Shown here: positions 35,259 to 43,879 of the stretch, piece by piece
Layout: the number at the start of each line of letters is the position of its first letter
Position numbering within the stretch: position 1 is the first letter of the stretch
Origin: Mucilaginibacter cryoferens
GTDB taxonomy: Bacteria; Bacteroidota; Bacteroidia; Sphingobacteriales; Sphingobacteriaceae
NCBI RefSeq assembly: GCF_014205845.1
Contig: NZ_JACHCR010000021.1
Span: 62,001-126,000, forward strand
Direction of reading: 5' to 3'
DNA: 64,000 bases
Translations under genes and position numbers: made by a program
The notes under the pieces: generated by a model
Databases searched by the model: none
The model's input: the letters and a program-made list of their open reading frames with translations, nothing else
Told to the model about the DNA's origin: nothing

Positions 35259-37091
35259 TCAATAATCTTTTAGTTTATTCCACCAGGTTTTCTTAAGTAT
35301 CAGCATGATAACTGCCAGCAACCCTACTGTAACCACCAGGGGCAGTTTTTGGTTAAGGATGAGGTACATGGGCAGTATGGTAAGGCAAAGTTGCGCTATG
35401 GTACCAATTACCACGTTGAACATATTGATTTTAAAGTTTTTATTGGGCACAAAGCTCTCATCATTGGCCATTACCAGTTTTTTAACAGGCTCCCAAAAAC
35501 CCCAGGGGCGTACGTTGCAGTAGAATGATTTTAGCACCTCCATATCTGTAGGCGCAGTTGCATAAGTCCCCAGAACAGAACCCGCCAGCGATATCAGAAA
35601 CAATACCGGGAACCAGTATAACAGATCGCCGGATGAGATAAATACCGAGAAAATAAGCGATGATAAAATACCAGCCAGCATCCCGTAGAAAAAGCCGGTT
35701 GCATTAAAGCGCCACCAATGCCATTTTAACACATTAGAGGCTACATAGCCACCATAAAGTGCCGATACTATCCACTGCAACACGCTGTTAACATCGCGCA
35801 CAAAAAAGCCCAGGATAACACCTACAGCAACCACCACTACCCCAATCAGGTAATTCATGGTGATGATCTTTTTATTGGATGCCGTGGGGTTAACGTATTT
35901 GAGGTATATATCGTTAACAATATACGCCTGCGCGGCATTCATGGTGCCGCTAAATGTGCTCATGAAAGCCCCCAGTAAACCGGCAAGCAGTAAACCAACC
36001 AGCCCTACAGGTAAAAAGCTATTGATAACCGCCGGTAAAATACGTTCGAAATCGATACCGCCTGCAGCATCCTTCAGGTTCATTTGGTTATAGTAAAGCA
36101 AACCCAAAATGGCGAGGCTGATGATAAGCGAGTAGCGGATAGGCAGTAAAATAATATTTACAAAACCACTCATTTTGCTGGCATCCTCGGGCGATCGGGT
36201 GGACAGTATCTTCTGCATATCGTAATTAGGCGCAGGGCCGGCCAATGCCGCGAAGAAGCCCTTAAAAGTCATCATCATAAAAAACAACCCGAACAACGAG
36301 TAACCATCATCCTTTATCTTCTTGTTAGCCTCGGTAATAATACCCGACCAGTTCATATTTAAATGACTCCCAAAAAAGGGGCTAAACCAGCCATCGGGAA
36401 CGTTTAAACTATGATCGGCCAGTTTGTGGGCCGCTATAAAACCTATCCAGACGCAGGCCACCGTCATCACCCCGTATTTGATCATATCGCCCAAAACGAT
36501 ACTGTGCATACCTCCCAAAATAGAGTAAAACATAGCAAACAAGGTGAACACTATACCATACACATGCGGCACATACTGCGGCGAAACGTTGAAAGGAACA
36601 TAGCCTTTTACCAACTCCCAGGGAATAAATATCTCAATAAATTTGCCCAGGCCAATAAAGCCATAAGCCAAAAAGCCAAGGCAGCACAGCAAGGCAAATG
36701 CAATAACTATCAGGTGCGATTGGCCCACGCCCGGTCCGGTTTTACCAAAACGGGTGGCCAGCCATTCGGCACCGGTGGCGGCGTTTGAGCGGCGGAGCCA
36801 GCGCGAGAGGTACATCATCAGAAACACCTGGTTAAATACCGGCCATAGCCAGGGTATCCAAATGCTTTTCATGCCGTACACAAAACACAGGCTCACCATC
36901 CACATGGTGCCGCTGATATCGAACATGTCTGAAGCATCGCTCAAACCCAGTTTATACCATGGCAAGGATTTGCCGCCAAGCATATAACTTTCCTTGTTTT
37001 CGCGGGCCTTTTTTCGGTACCATAATCCAATAAAAATGGTGCTCAACAGGTATAATACAATGATGGCAACATCCACTATGTGTAATTTCAT
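35259..37091 (-). CDS. Sodium:solute symporter (SSS family), probable mannobiose/disaccharide importer
   Basis: A 610-residue inner-membrane transporter with about 14 hydrophobic segments and the SSS family segments YMLGGKSLPWYKLGLSDASDM near the N-terminus and GLVGLLLAGLLGAFMSTFSGTMNA in the middle. It is placed directly before the GH130 phosphorylase (15-bp gap), which fits sodium-driven uptake of a mannose-containing disaccharide. The polarity of its C-terminal helix region (FKINMFNVVIGTIAQLCLTIL) is typical of the longer Bacteroidota members. Substrate is inferred only from context. Confidence 0.88.
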   Translation of the reverse strand: MKLHIVDVAIIVLYLLSTIFIGLWYRKKARENKESYMLGGKSLPWYKLGLSDASDMFDISGTMWMVSLCFVYGMKSIWIPWLWPVFNQVFLMMYLSRWLRRSNAATGAEWLATRFGKTGPGVGQSHLIVIAFALLCCLGFLAYGFIGLGKFIEIFIPWELVKGYVPFNVSPQYVPHVYGIVFTLFAMFYSILGGMHSIVLGDMIKYGVMTVACVWIGFIAAHKLADHSLNVPDGWFSPFFGSHLNMNWSGIITEANKKIKDDGYSLFGLFFMMMTFKGFFAALAGPAPNYDMQKILSTRSPEDASKMSGFVNIILLPIRYSLIISLAILGLLYYNQMNLKDAAGGIDFERILPAVINSFLPVGLVGLLLAGLLGAFMSTFSGTMNAAQAYIVNDIYLKYVNPTASNKKIITMNYLIGVVVVAVGVILGFFVRDVNSVLQWIVSALYGGYVASNVLKWHWWRFNATGFFYGMLAGILSSLIFSVFISSGDLLYWFPVLFLISLAGSVLGTYATAPTDMEVLKSFYCNVRPWGFWEPVKKLVMANDESFVPNKNFKINMFNVVIGTIAQLCLTILPMYLILNQKLPLVVTVGLLAVIMLILKKTWWNKLKDY

Positions 37092-37427
37092 CTCTTTAAT
37101 TTGAGAATTTGAAGATTTGATAATTTGAGGATATTTAAATCCCGATCAAACTCAATAATTGGTGTGTTCAAAAATGAGTTTATAATAACAATTTTTATAA
37201 TACTTTTTTAACCTAATATTCTTGATATTAAAAAATACAGGCGAATTAAGTTGGCCACCCACACGGAGAATTACACTTATAGCAGAATTTATATTGCTTT
37301 TAAAAAGAGAAGCGGCGGCAATGAAAAAGCAGCCTTTGAGAATTACCCCTAAAGATACGAAAAGTTAAAAACATACCCAAGTAAATAACTGACATGCAGC
37401 GATTTTCTCATCTTCAAATTTTCAAAT
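37092..37427. promoter_or_regulatory. 336-bp gap between the AraC-type regulator and the symporter
   Basis: It holds no gene. It should carry the promoter of the symporter-GH130-epimerase transcript and the binding site of the adjacent regulator. Apart from general A+T-richness around 37140-37230 I see no clear operator or -7 box. Confidence 0.4.
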
Positions 37428-38306
37428 TCAAATAAACACGCGGTTGCCGGTATACGTTTCTCTGAACTCTTTGGGGATACACAGTTTTTTACGTTTAAAG
37501 ATGCGGTTGAAGTTGGAGATATTGTTAAAGCCGCATTTATAGGCAATTTCGGCCACGGTGGCTGTAGAGTCGATAAGCATGCGGGAGGCATGGCCCAGGC
37601 GGATCTCGTTCAGGCTGTCTATAAAGGTTTTACCGGTGCGTTTTTTAATAAAGCGACTGAACGAGGCCTCGGGCATGTTGGCAATTTTGGCTACTTCGGC
37701 AAGGGTTACCTGTTTGTTGTAGTTAACGTTCATGTGCTCAAACACTTTTTCTATACGGCGACTGTTGTAATAAAACTTATCGTTGGCAAAGCTGGGGTCT
37801 GATAACATCTTCATATTGCGGGAGATAGACAGATCGTGCAAAATAGACATCAGCTCCAGCACCGAATCGAACCCGCTTTTTTTATCCAGTCCCAGGATAC
37901 GGTCCTTAAGCGCCACTATGGTCTCGGGCGAAAACACAATGCCCCGCTGCGACCGCTCCAACATACTTTTTACAAAACTTAACTGATTGCGTTTCAGTAG
38001 TTTTTCATCAAACAGATCTTTATGAAACTGAATGGTTACCTCCATAATATCCTCACTCTGACACTGGTGGGTAAACCAGGCATGATACAGATTGGGGCCA
38101 ACCAGGGCCAGCTCTAACTCGTCAATCACCTCTATATGGCCACCAACTACGCGCTTTGCACCTTTGGCATTAATGATGAGGTTAAGCTCATACTCATCAT
38201 GGTAATGCAGCGGAAAATCAAACTTCTTTTTCACTCTCGAAAAAATGGTAAAGCAATCGCTGGGGGTTAGCGGCGTAATTTCGCGCATTACATTGTTGGT
38301 GATCAT
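37428..38306 (-). CDS. AraC-family transcription regulator
   Basis: A 292-residue regulator with an N-terminal cupin-like ligand domain (about 15-100, FDFPLHYHDEYELNLIINAKG) and a C-terminal pair of helix-turn-helix motifs (about 190-285; VTLAEVAKIANMPEASFSRFIKKRTGKTF and VAEIAYKCGFNNISNFNRIFKRK, given here as family landmarks). It is read in the same direction as the mannobiose genes, just upstream, so it most likely activates them in response to a mannose-containing sugar. That role is inferred from position. Confidence 0.88.
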   Translation of the reverse strand: MITNNVMREITPLTPSDCFTIFSRVKKKFDFPLHYHDEYELNLIINAKGAKRVVGGHIEVIDELELALVGPNLYHAWFTHQCQSEDIMEVTIQFHKDLFDEKLLKRNQLSFVKSMLERSQRGIVFSPETIVALKDRILGLDKKSGFDSVLELMSILHDLSISRNMKMLSDPSFANDKFYYNSRRIEKVFEHMNVNYNKQVTLAEVAKIANMPEASFSRFIKKRTGKTFIDSLNEIRLGHASRMLIDSTATVAEIAYKCGFNNISNFNRIFKRKKLCIPKEFRETYTGNRVFI

Positions 38307-38838
38307 AACAGCTGAGAAGGTTTACTTGTGGTGTAATAATTGATGATACGAATTTAACAAAACAATATCAATTATCAATCACTTTTGTAAGTTTTGAATT
38401 AGCTTTTGCAAGTATTTCATCACCGCTGGTGTCTATCTGTTCAAAAAAAACTCAACGCATAAAACTAATATTCCGGGAAAAAGCATGAAAAAAGACTTAA
38501 AAAAAAAGGAATAAATGAGCAGTTTTTGATAAAAAAACTACAAAAAATAAGCAACTTTTTTACCCCCCGTTTACGCTACTATAATTTTTAACTTTTAGGT
38601 TTGCATGTGCTATTTTTTAACTTTTAACCCATTTGGTCAGCATTTAAAAATACCTGGTTTTAGCGTAAAAATTAGTCGGGCTAAAAAATGTAAATTGATG
38701 GCATTATAATTGGCTCTATAAATTTTGTCATGCTGATTTAAGATTTATGACCTATAATAAATGCACAACAAACAATTGGTAATTATTTATTGTAGATTAA
38801 CCATAATAAAAATGAATCGAACATATACTATATAATTA
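38307..38838. promoter_or_regulatory. 532-bp A+T-rich gap between divergent regulator and Mla-type genes
   Basis: No gene is visible. The sequence is strongly A+T-rich with many A-runs (38500-38560) and should contain promoters for both flanking units. I found no well-formed TAnnTTTG/TTTG pair and no long inverted repeat. Confidence 0.45.
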
Positions 38839-39648
38839 ATGGATACGGCACCAAGCAACACACCGGCGGTACGCAAAAAAGCATCGAAGCTAAAACAAAG
38901 CATTACCGACTTTTTTATCAGCCTGTACCGCATTAACCAATTTATATTGCGCTTTTTCAGGGAGGCCTTTATGCCGCCGTTTGAGTTTAAGGAAATTATG
39001 CGCCAATGTTACGAGGTTGGCGTACGCTCTTTTACCCTTATTACGGTAACCGGTTTCATCGTAGGGCTTATTTTTACCAAACAATCGCGGCCATCGCTGT
39101 CGCAGTTTGGGGCTACATCGTGGCTGCCATCATTGGTATCTATAGCTATTATGCGGGCATTGGCCCCATTGGTTACCGCGCTTATCGCATCGGGCAAGGT
39201 GGGCTCCAGTATCGGCGCCGAGCTGGGCTCTATGCGGGTAACCGAGCAGATAGATGCCATGGAAGTATCGGGCACCAAGCCGTTTAAATTTTTGGTTTGC
39301 ACAAGGGTGCTGGCTACAACGCTTACCATCCCTATCCTATCTACCTATACCGGCTTTATAGCCATGTTTGGGGGTTATTTAAATGTGGCGCAAAACGAGG
39401 GCACTACCTGGAGCAGCTTTATTCAAGACTTTTTTTCGCCGTTAACCTATATTGATTTTGTGGCTTCGCTCATCAAATCTATTTTGTTTGGGTTTACCAT
39501 AGGCATTGTAGGTTGTTACCAGGGCTTTAACAGCAGTAAAGGCACCGAAGGCGTGGGTAAAGCCGCCAATGGCGCGGTGGTAACCGCCATGTTTTTGGTT
39601 TTTATTGAAGAGGTAATTATTGTACAGATAACCAGCTGGTTTCGCTAA
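38839..39648 (+). CDS. mlaE: MlaE-type ABC permease for lipid transport
   Basis: A 269-residue inner-membrane permease of the Mla/Mce family. Hydrophobic segments begin near residue 60; the family stretches SFTLITVTGFIVGLIFT, GSSIGAELGSMRVTEQIDAMEVSG and FLVCTRVLATTLTIPIL are clear. It forms the membrane core of a complex that moves phospholipids between inner and outer membrane. It heads a three-gene operon (12-bp and 19-bp gaps) with the ATPase and the MCE-domain protein. Residues 1-40 form a basic, polar N-terminal extension. Confidence 0.9.
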   Translation: MDTAPSNTPAVRKKASKLKQSITDFFISLYRINQFILRFFREAFMPPFEFKEIMRQCYEVGVRSFTLITVTGFIVGLIFTKQSRPSLSQFGATSWLPSLVSIAIMRALAPLVTALIASGKVGSSIGAELGSMRVTEQIDAMEVSGTKPFKFLVCTRVLATTLTIPILSTYTGFIAMFGGYLNVAQNEGTTWSSFIQDFFSPLTYIDFVASLIKSILFGFTIGIVGCYQGFNSSKGTEGVGKAANGAVVTAMFLVFIEEVIIVQITSWFR

Positions 39649-39660
39649 CCTAATGTTGAT

Positions 39661-40434
39661 ATGAAAAAGAAAATTGTAACAGCCGACCATAACAACCCGG
39701 TTATCAGCATCAGGGGGCTCGAAAAAGCTTTTGAGGACTACCATGTGCTGCGCGGTATCAACCTCGACCTTTACCAGGGCGAAAACCTGGTGGTACTGGG
39801 CCGCTCTGGTACCGGCAAATCTGTACTCATCAAAATAATTGCCGGCTTGCTTACCCGTGATGCGGGCGAAATAAACGTGCTGGGCCATAATTACGCGCAC
39901 ATCAGCGAAAAGGAATTGCAGGAGCTTCGCATCCGCATTGGCTTCTCGTTCCAAAACAGCGCGTTATACGATAGTATGACGGTGCGTAAAAACCTCGAAT
40001 TTCCGTTAGTACGCAACCGTAAGGGCATCACCCGTAAGGAGATTGACACCGCAGTTGAAACTGTACTGGATGCCGTTGGCCTGTCGCAAACCATTAACCA
40101 GATGCCTGCCGAACTTTCGGGCGGGCAGCGCAAGCGTATTGGCATTGCCCGCACGCTGATCCTCAACCCCGAAATTATGTTGTACGATGAGCCAACCGCC
40201 GGCCTCGATCCTATTACCTGCATCGAGATCAACGATTTGATTAACGAGGTACAACAACGTTATAACACCTCATCCATCATCATAACACACGATTTAACCT
40301 GCGCCAAACAAACAGGCGACCGTATTGCCATGCTGCTCGACGGGCAGTTTCAGCGTACCGGCTCTTTCGACGAGGTATTTGATACCGATGATGCCCGGGT
40401 TAAACCATTTTTCGATTACAACTTTATCCAGTAA
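39661..40434 (+). CDS. mlaF: MlaF-type ABC transporter ATPase
   Basis: A 257-residue ATPase that powers the lipid transporter. Walker A is GRSGTGKS, the Q-loop lies in FSFQNSALYDSMTV, the signature is LSGGQRKR, Walker B is IMLYDEPTAGLD and the switch histidine is in IIITHD. It has the size and motif spacing of MlaF. The permease is 12 bp upstream and the MCE protein 19 bp downstream, so all three are co-transcribed. Confidence 0.93.
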   Translation: MKKKIVTADHNNPVISIRGLEKAFEDYHVLRGINLDLYQGENLVVLGRSGTGKSVLIKIIAGLLTRDAGEINVLGHNYAHISEKELQELRIRIGFSFQNSALYDSMTVRKNLEFPLVRNRKGITRKEIDTAVETVLDAVGLSQTINQMPAELSGGQRKRIGIARTLILNPEIMLYDEPTAGLDPITCIEINDLINEVQQRYNTSSIIITHDLTCAKQTGDRIAMLLDGQFQRTGSFDEVFDTDDARVKPFFDYNFIQ

Positions 40435-40453
40435 AAGCTATTAAACCATTATC

Positions 40454-41455
40454 ATGGACGCAACAGAAAATAAAAAAGCAATTATTGTAGGCCTCTTTCT
40501 GGGTCTCGGTCTTATATTGTTCATCCTCGGTGTTTTCACCCTCGGCGGTCAGCAAAAAAGCTTTGTTAAAAATATCAGGCTCAGCTCGGTTTTCAGCGAT
40601 GTTGCCGGGTTAAAAAAAGGCAATAATGTTTGGTTCTCGGGCGTAAAGGTAGGCACCATCAGCGCCGTGCGCTTTGTGGGCTCGTCGGAAGTGCGGGTAT
40701 TCATGAATATCGACGAGGGCAGCCAGCAATACATCCACCGCAACGCCATGGCCAAAATAAGCAGCGACGGGTTAATAGGCAACAAGATCATCGTTATTGA
40801 TGGTGGCAGTCCGCAAGCCCCCGAAGTGCAGGATGGCGATGTACTGCAGGCCGAAAAGCTTTTATCTACAGACGATATGCTGAAAACCCTGCAGGAGAAC
40901 AACCAAAACCTATTGGCCATAACCGGCGACTTTAAAACGCTAAGCCACCAGATATTAGCCGGCAAGGGCACCATCGGCGCCTTAATGGCCGATAATACCA
41001 TGGCATTACAACTGCGCGCCGCCATGAAAAATCTGCAAACCGCCACCCAACAGGCAGCGGTAATGGCAGCCTCACTAAATGCTTTTAGCAATAAGCTAAA
41101 CACCCGCGGAGGTTTAGCAGATAAGTTACTTACCGATACCGCCACATTTAACCACATCAGGATGGCGGTAAATCAGCTACAGGCCGCAGCCAACAACGCA
41201 TCAACCCTAACCAACAACCTTAACAAGGCCAGCGACAAACTTAACCGTACAGATAATGCCCTGGGCGTTTTGTTAAACGACCCCAAAGCAGCCGTTAAAG
41301 TACAATCAACCCTCGACAACCTCCAACAAAGCTCCATTAAACTAAACGACGACCTGGAAGCCGCCCAACACAATTTTTTCCTGAAGGGTTTCTTTAAAGA
41401 TAAGGCAAAGAAAGCGAAAGAAGATAGTTTGAAAAAGGCAGGGGTTGGGCAGTAG
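40454..41455 (+). CDS. mlaD: MlaD/MCE-domain protein of the lipid transporter
   Basis: A 333-residue protein with one N-terminal membrane segment (about residues 9-30), an MCE domain (about 38-120; VAGLKKGNNVWFSGVKVGTISAV) and a long helical C-terminal region (about 150-310) rich in Ala, Asn, Leu and Thr. It would form the periplasmic hexameric ring that takes up lipid. The long helical tail is more like the Bacteroidota and PqiB-type variants than the short MlaD of E. coli, so it could form a needle or tube. No MlaB or MlaC follows; the next genes are unrelated and A+T-rich. Confidence 0.88.
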   Translation: MDATENKKAIIVGLFLGLGLILFILGVFTLGGQQKSFVKNIRLSSVFSDVAGLKKGNNVWFSGVKVGTISAVRFVGSSEVRVFMNIDEGSQQYIHRNAMAKISSDGLIGNKIIVIDGGSPQAPEVQDGDVLQAEKLLSTDDMLKTLQENNQNLLAITGDFKTLSHQILAGKGTIGALMADNTMALQLRAAMKNLQTATQQAAVMAASLNAFSNKLNTRGGLADKLLTDTATFNHIRMAVNQLQAAANNASTLTNNLNKASDKLNRTDNALGVLLNDPKAAVKVQSTLDNLQQSSIKLNDDLEAAQHNFFLKGFFKDKAKKAKEDSLKKAGVGQ

Positions 41456-41626
41456 GACGACTACCGCCAAGAGGGGAAATGTAAAACTCTCTGCCGCCGT
41501 TCTATCTGCGGTGTTAAGATAGAGTAGTTATACTCTGAAAATGATTAAATTGTAGTTTACTAGTGATTAACTATAGAAAAGAGTTGTTGTAGATAGCATT
41601 AGGGGGTATAAAATGATAACTTTGGG

Positions 41627-42556
41627 TTGGTTTTACTGTTTTTAATATTATTCCTTAATACCTTGAGCCTAAGATTTATTCAAATAACAATACCTAAATA
41701 TGTCCTTTGTAACGTTAATGGTTACGATTTTTTTGCAAAGTTAGCTGGAGAAACAATTGCTATAACAAATTTAGAGGTTCATTTGTATTTTGCTGAATGT
41801 CTTTGGTTCGATGGAACTTTGTGCGCCGTTTTAGGAAATATTTTGGATGGCTTACGGATAAGAAATAATAAAATTAGATTATTTGATTTACCTGCTCATA
41901 TTTTGACTACATTTAGGAGAAATAAGTTTTTGGAGGCATTTACCGATCTTAGTTCAAATGATCAGGCACCCTTGACTATTCCTTATCAAAAATTTAAATT
42001 ACAAGATGAGGATAGGGCAAAGGACTTTATAAAAAAGCAACTTTTTGATAAGCCAGATATGCCCAAAATGAGCGATGAGGCGAAAAAATCTGTTTTGGTA
42101 AGTATATTTGAAGTTTGTGTTAATGCTATTACTCATGGGAAATGTGATTCCGTGTATACTTGCGGTCAAATTTCTCCCAATCGTATTCCGCCTGAGGTGG
42201 CAATTGCTTTTGTTGACTTAGGAAGGACGATAAAAGCTAATGTTAATGAGTATTTGAAATCGCAAAGAAGTGGAAATAGTACTATTTTATGGGCATTAGA
42301 TGAAGGAAATACTACTAAAACGGGTGCTGAGCCAGGAGGTTTGGGTTTGAAATTGCTACAAAACCTAATTAATTTAAATAATGGTAGCTTACAAATAGTT
42401 TCAGCAGATGGCTTTATAGAATTAAAAAACGGAATTTTTAAAGAACATCAAATGATTGATTATTTTCCTGGCACGATTGTTACAATCAAATTACGGTTGG
42501 GTGATTCCAATTTTTATGTCTTATCAAATGAAATTGATACTGATAACATTTTTTAA
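41627..42556 (+). CDS. GHKL-type ATPase with an N-terminal STAS-like region
   Basis: About 300 residues. Residues 150-290 show a GHKL ATP-binding fold: N-box E162-x3-N166-x3-H170 (FEVCVNAITHGK), G1-like DLG at 197-199 and G2-like GGLGLKLL at 237-244. Residues about 18-110 contain VHLYFAECLWFDGTLCAVLG, which resembles the beta-strand and helix of STAS-like proteins, including the next gene product. No phospho-acceptor His or membrane segment is seen. The start is uncertain: no ATG is in frame, and the listed TTG at 41627 and another TTG at 41663 are both possible; the conserved part begins near residue 18. It is first in a tight A+T-rich three-gene unit. Confidence 0.72.
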   Translation: MVLLFLILFLNTLSLRFIQITIPKYVLCNVNGYDFFAKLAGETIAITNLEVHLYFAECLWFDGTLCAVLGNILDGLRIRNNKIRLFDLPAHILTTFRRNKFLEAFTDLSSNDQAPLTIPYQKFKLQDEDRAKDFIKKQLFDKPDMPKMSDEAKKSVLVSIFEVCVNAITHGKCDSVYTCGQISPNRIPPEVAIAFVDLGRTIKANVNEYLKSQRSGNSTILWALDEGNTTKTGAEPGGLGLKLLQNLINLNNGSLQIVSADGFIELKNGIFKEHQMIDYFPGTIVTIKLRLGDSNFYVLSNEIDTDNIF

Positions 42557-42574
42557 TTAATTTTGCTTCGTTAT

Positions 42575-42916
42575 ATGGAAGTTACTATAAAAGATTATTT
42601 AGAAGGAAATACAGCATTAGCGCCTTCGAAAGGTTATCCTATTCACGATGCTATTAAACAAGCTTTAGATAAAAAAGAATTGGTTTATCTGGATTTTAAT
42701 GGCATGGAGTTAATGACAACAGCATTTTTAAATGCTGTAATAGGAAAATTGTATTCGGAATTTACTTCCGAATATTTAAATACCTATTTGAAAATAAAGT
42801 ATATTTCGCAATCAGATGTAGTCTTGCTAAAGAAAGTAATAGATACAGCAAAGCTATATTTTGCAAACCCAGAGGCATTTGAAAATCACATGAATCAAAA
42901 ATTCAATAATGAATAA
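42575..42916 (+). CDS. STAS-like domain protein (DUF4325 type)
   Basis: I start it at ATG 42575 (MEVTIKDYLE), 113 residues; the TTG at 42563 would add four residues. The family core is VYLDFNGMELMTTAFLNAVIG at about residues 37-57, where DUF4325 and anti-anti-sigma proteins carry the loop that a partner kinase phosphorylates; here Thr48 and Thr49 stand at that site. The protein is small, soluble and all in one domain. It follows the ATPase by 18 bp and overlaps the PIN gene by 8 bp (ATGAATAA), so it is translationally coupled to it. Such DUF4325-GHKL pairs are known but poorly characterised. Confidence 0.75.
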   Translation: MEVTIKDYLEGNTALAPSKGYPIHDAIKQALDKKELVYLDFNGMELMTTAFLNAVIGKLYSEFTSEYLNTYLKIKYISQSDVVLLKKVIDTAKLYFANPEAFENHMNQKFNNE

Positions 42917-43457
42917 TTATTCTTTGTTGAAGGACTTTGAACCTAAGGCAAGTCATATATATTTGATAGATACGAATATTCTGATGTATTTATTTTCACC
43001 AATTGCGTCGTATGGTGAAAAAAAACAAGAGCAAATAAGTAGGTTTTTACAACAAAGTAAAAATATTGAGGCTGGCCTAATAGTTACTTCCCATATTTTG
43101 GGCGAATTTTTTCATGTAAATTTGAATATTTATTTTGAAAATTGGTGCAAATCTCAGAAAGATTCGATTCGTTTTGATTTGAAAAAAAATTATCGACCAA
43201 CAAGCGATTTTAGCGATAGTGTTAATGCCATAAATTCAAGTATTTCGTCCATTCTTAAGTTAACCGAGAGATTTAATGATAATTTTAATAATACTTCAAT
43301 GATTAATATTGCGAATCATTGTCATTTCTCGGAATTTACTGATAGCTATTTATTAGAATTGAGCAACCAAAATGGTTGGATAATTGTTTCTAATGATAAC
43401 GATCTACTTAATCACCCCAATAGAAGAAATTTGCTAATTACACCTAATTTTAAATAA
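42909..43457 (+). CDS. PIN-domain protein, probable ribonuclease
   Basis: A 182-residue PIN-fold protein. Acidic residues at the expected places are D21 (LIDTNIL), E66 (HILGEFF), D145 (FTDSYLLEL) and D163/D165 (SNDNDLL), enough for a metal-dependent nuclease site. The insert between residues 75 and 130 is longer than in VapC toxins. The start overlaps the STAS-like gene end by 8 bp. No antitoxin of VapB type is adjacent, so its activity is more likely restrained or directed by the ATPase/STAS pair. RNase action is inferred, not shown. Confidence 0.72.
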   Translation: MNNYSLLKDFEPKASHIYLIDTNILMYLFSPIASYGEKKQEQISRFLQQSKNIEAGLIVTSHILGEFFHVNLNIYFENWCKSQKDSIRFDLKKNYRPTSDFSDSVNAINSSISSILKLTERFNDNFNNTSMINIANHCHFSEFTDSYLLELSNQNGWIIVSNDNDLLNHPNRRNLLITPNFK

Positions 43458-43657
43458 ATCCAACACACAAGGCCCGCAAAGAGGGTGAGGAGAAATCTTC
43501 AGCGTCCTGATATACTAACCTTATAAGTTTGCTCCGTAAATCGCAGAAGATTCTTTCACTTTGTTCAAGAAATAGTTCTCACGCGTACCTTGTATCGTAG
43601 ATGACATTTTTTGATGATAGAAGAAATTATTTTTCAATAATTCAACTTACATTAAAA
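43458..43657. repeat. 200-bp gap with an inverted repeat derived from a dispersed element
   Basis: AGAAATCTTCAGCG near 43490 and CGCAGAAGATTCTTTC near 43541 are inverted relative to each other and resemble the ends of the palindromic repeats elsewhere in the window. It separates the PIN module from the convergent toxin gene. Confidence 0.5.
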
Positions 43658-43879
43658 TCAGGATGCCAACCCAGTCACCAGCCTACATTCTTTACACAAG
43701 GCTTGCCCTAAGACAGGGCTTACTTTATAACATTCATGGCCTAATGCAGTTCCTTGAGTGGGGTTTTCTTTGAGAGATGTTAATAATAAAGCAAAGTCGG
43801 CTTTAAGCGATGGGAATTTTTTTGCCAACCGCTTTAACTCTTTTTCAAACTTAGGAATAAACTTTACCTTATAACTCAT
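43658..43879 (-). pseudogene. RelE/ParE-family toxin, C-terminally truncated
   Basis: The first 50 or so residues (MSYKVKFIPKFEKELKRLAKKFPSLKADF region, ENPTQGTALGHECYK) fit RelE/ParE toxins well. After HECYKV the sequence departs from the family: the expected I-R-L-A...G-K-S-G-G-x-R-I-I-T beta strands are missing and VSPVLGQALCKECRLVTGLAS follows in part, encoded by a short palindromic repeat (AAGGCTTGCCCTAAGACAGGGCTTA, arms around 43710-43730). The remaining 73 residues lack the catalytic C-terminal strands, so it is probably inactive. The antitoxin gene overlaps it by 11 bp. Confidence 0.7.

Noticed and set aside
39442-39954. 170-residue ORF antisense to mlaE/mlaF
   Set aside because: Shadow frame across two well-supported genes.
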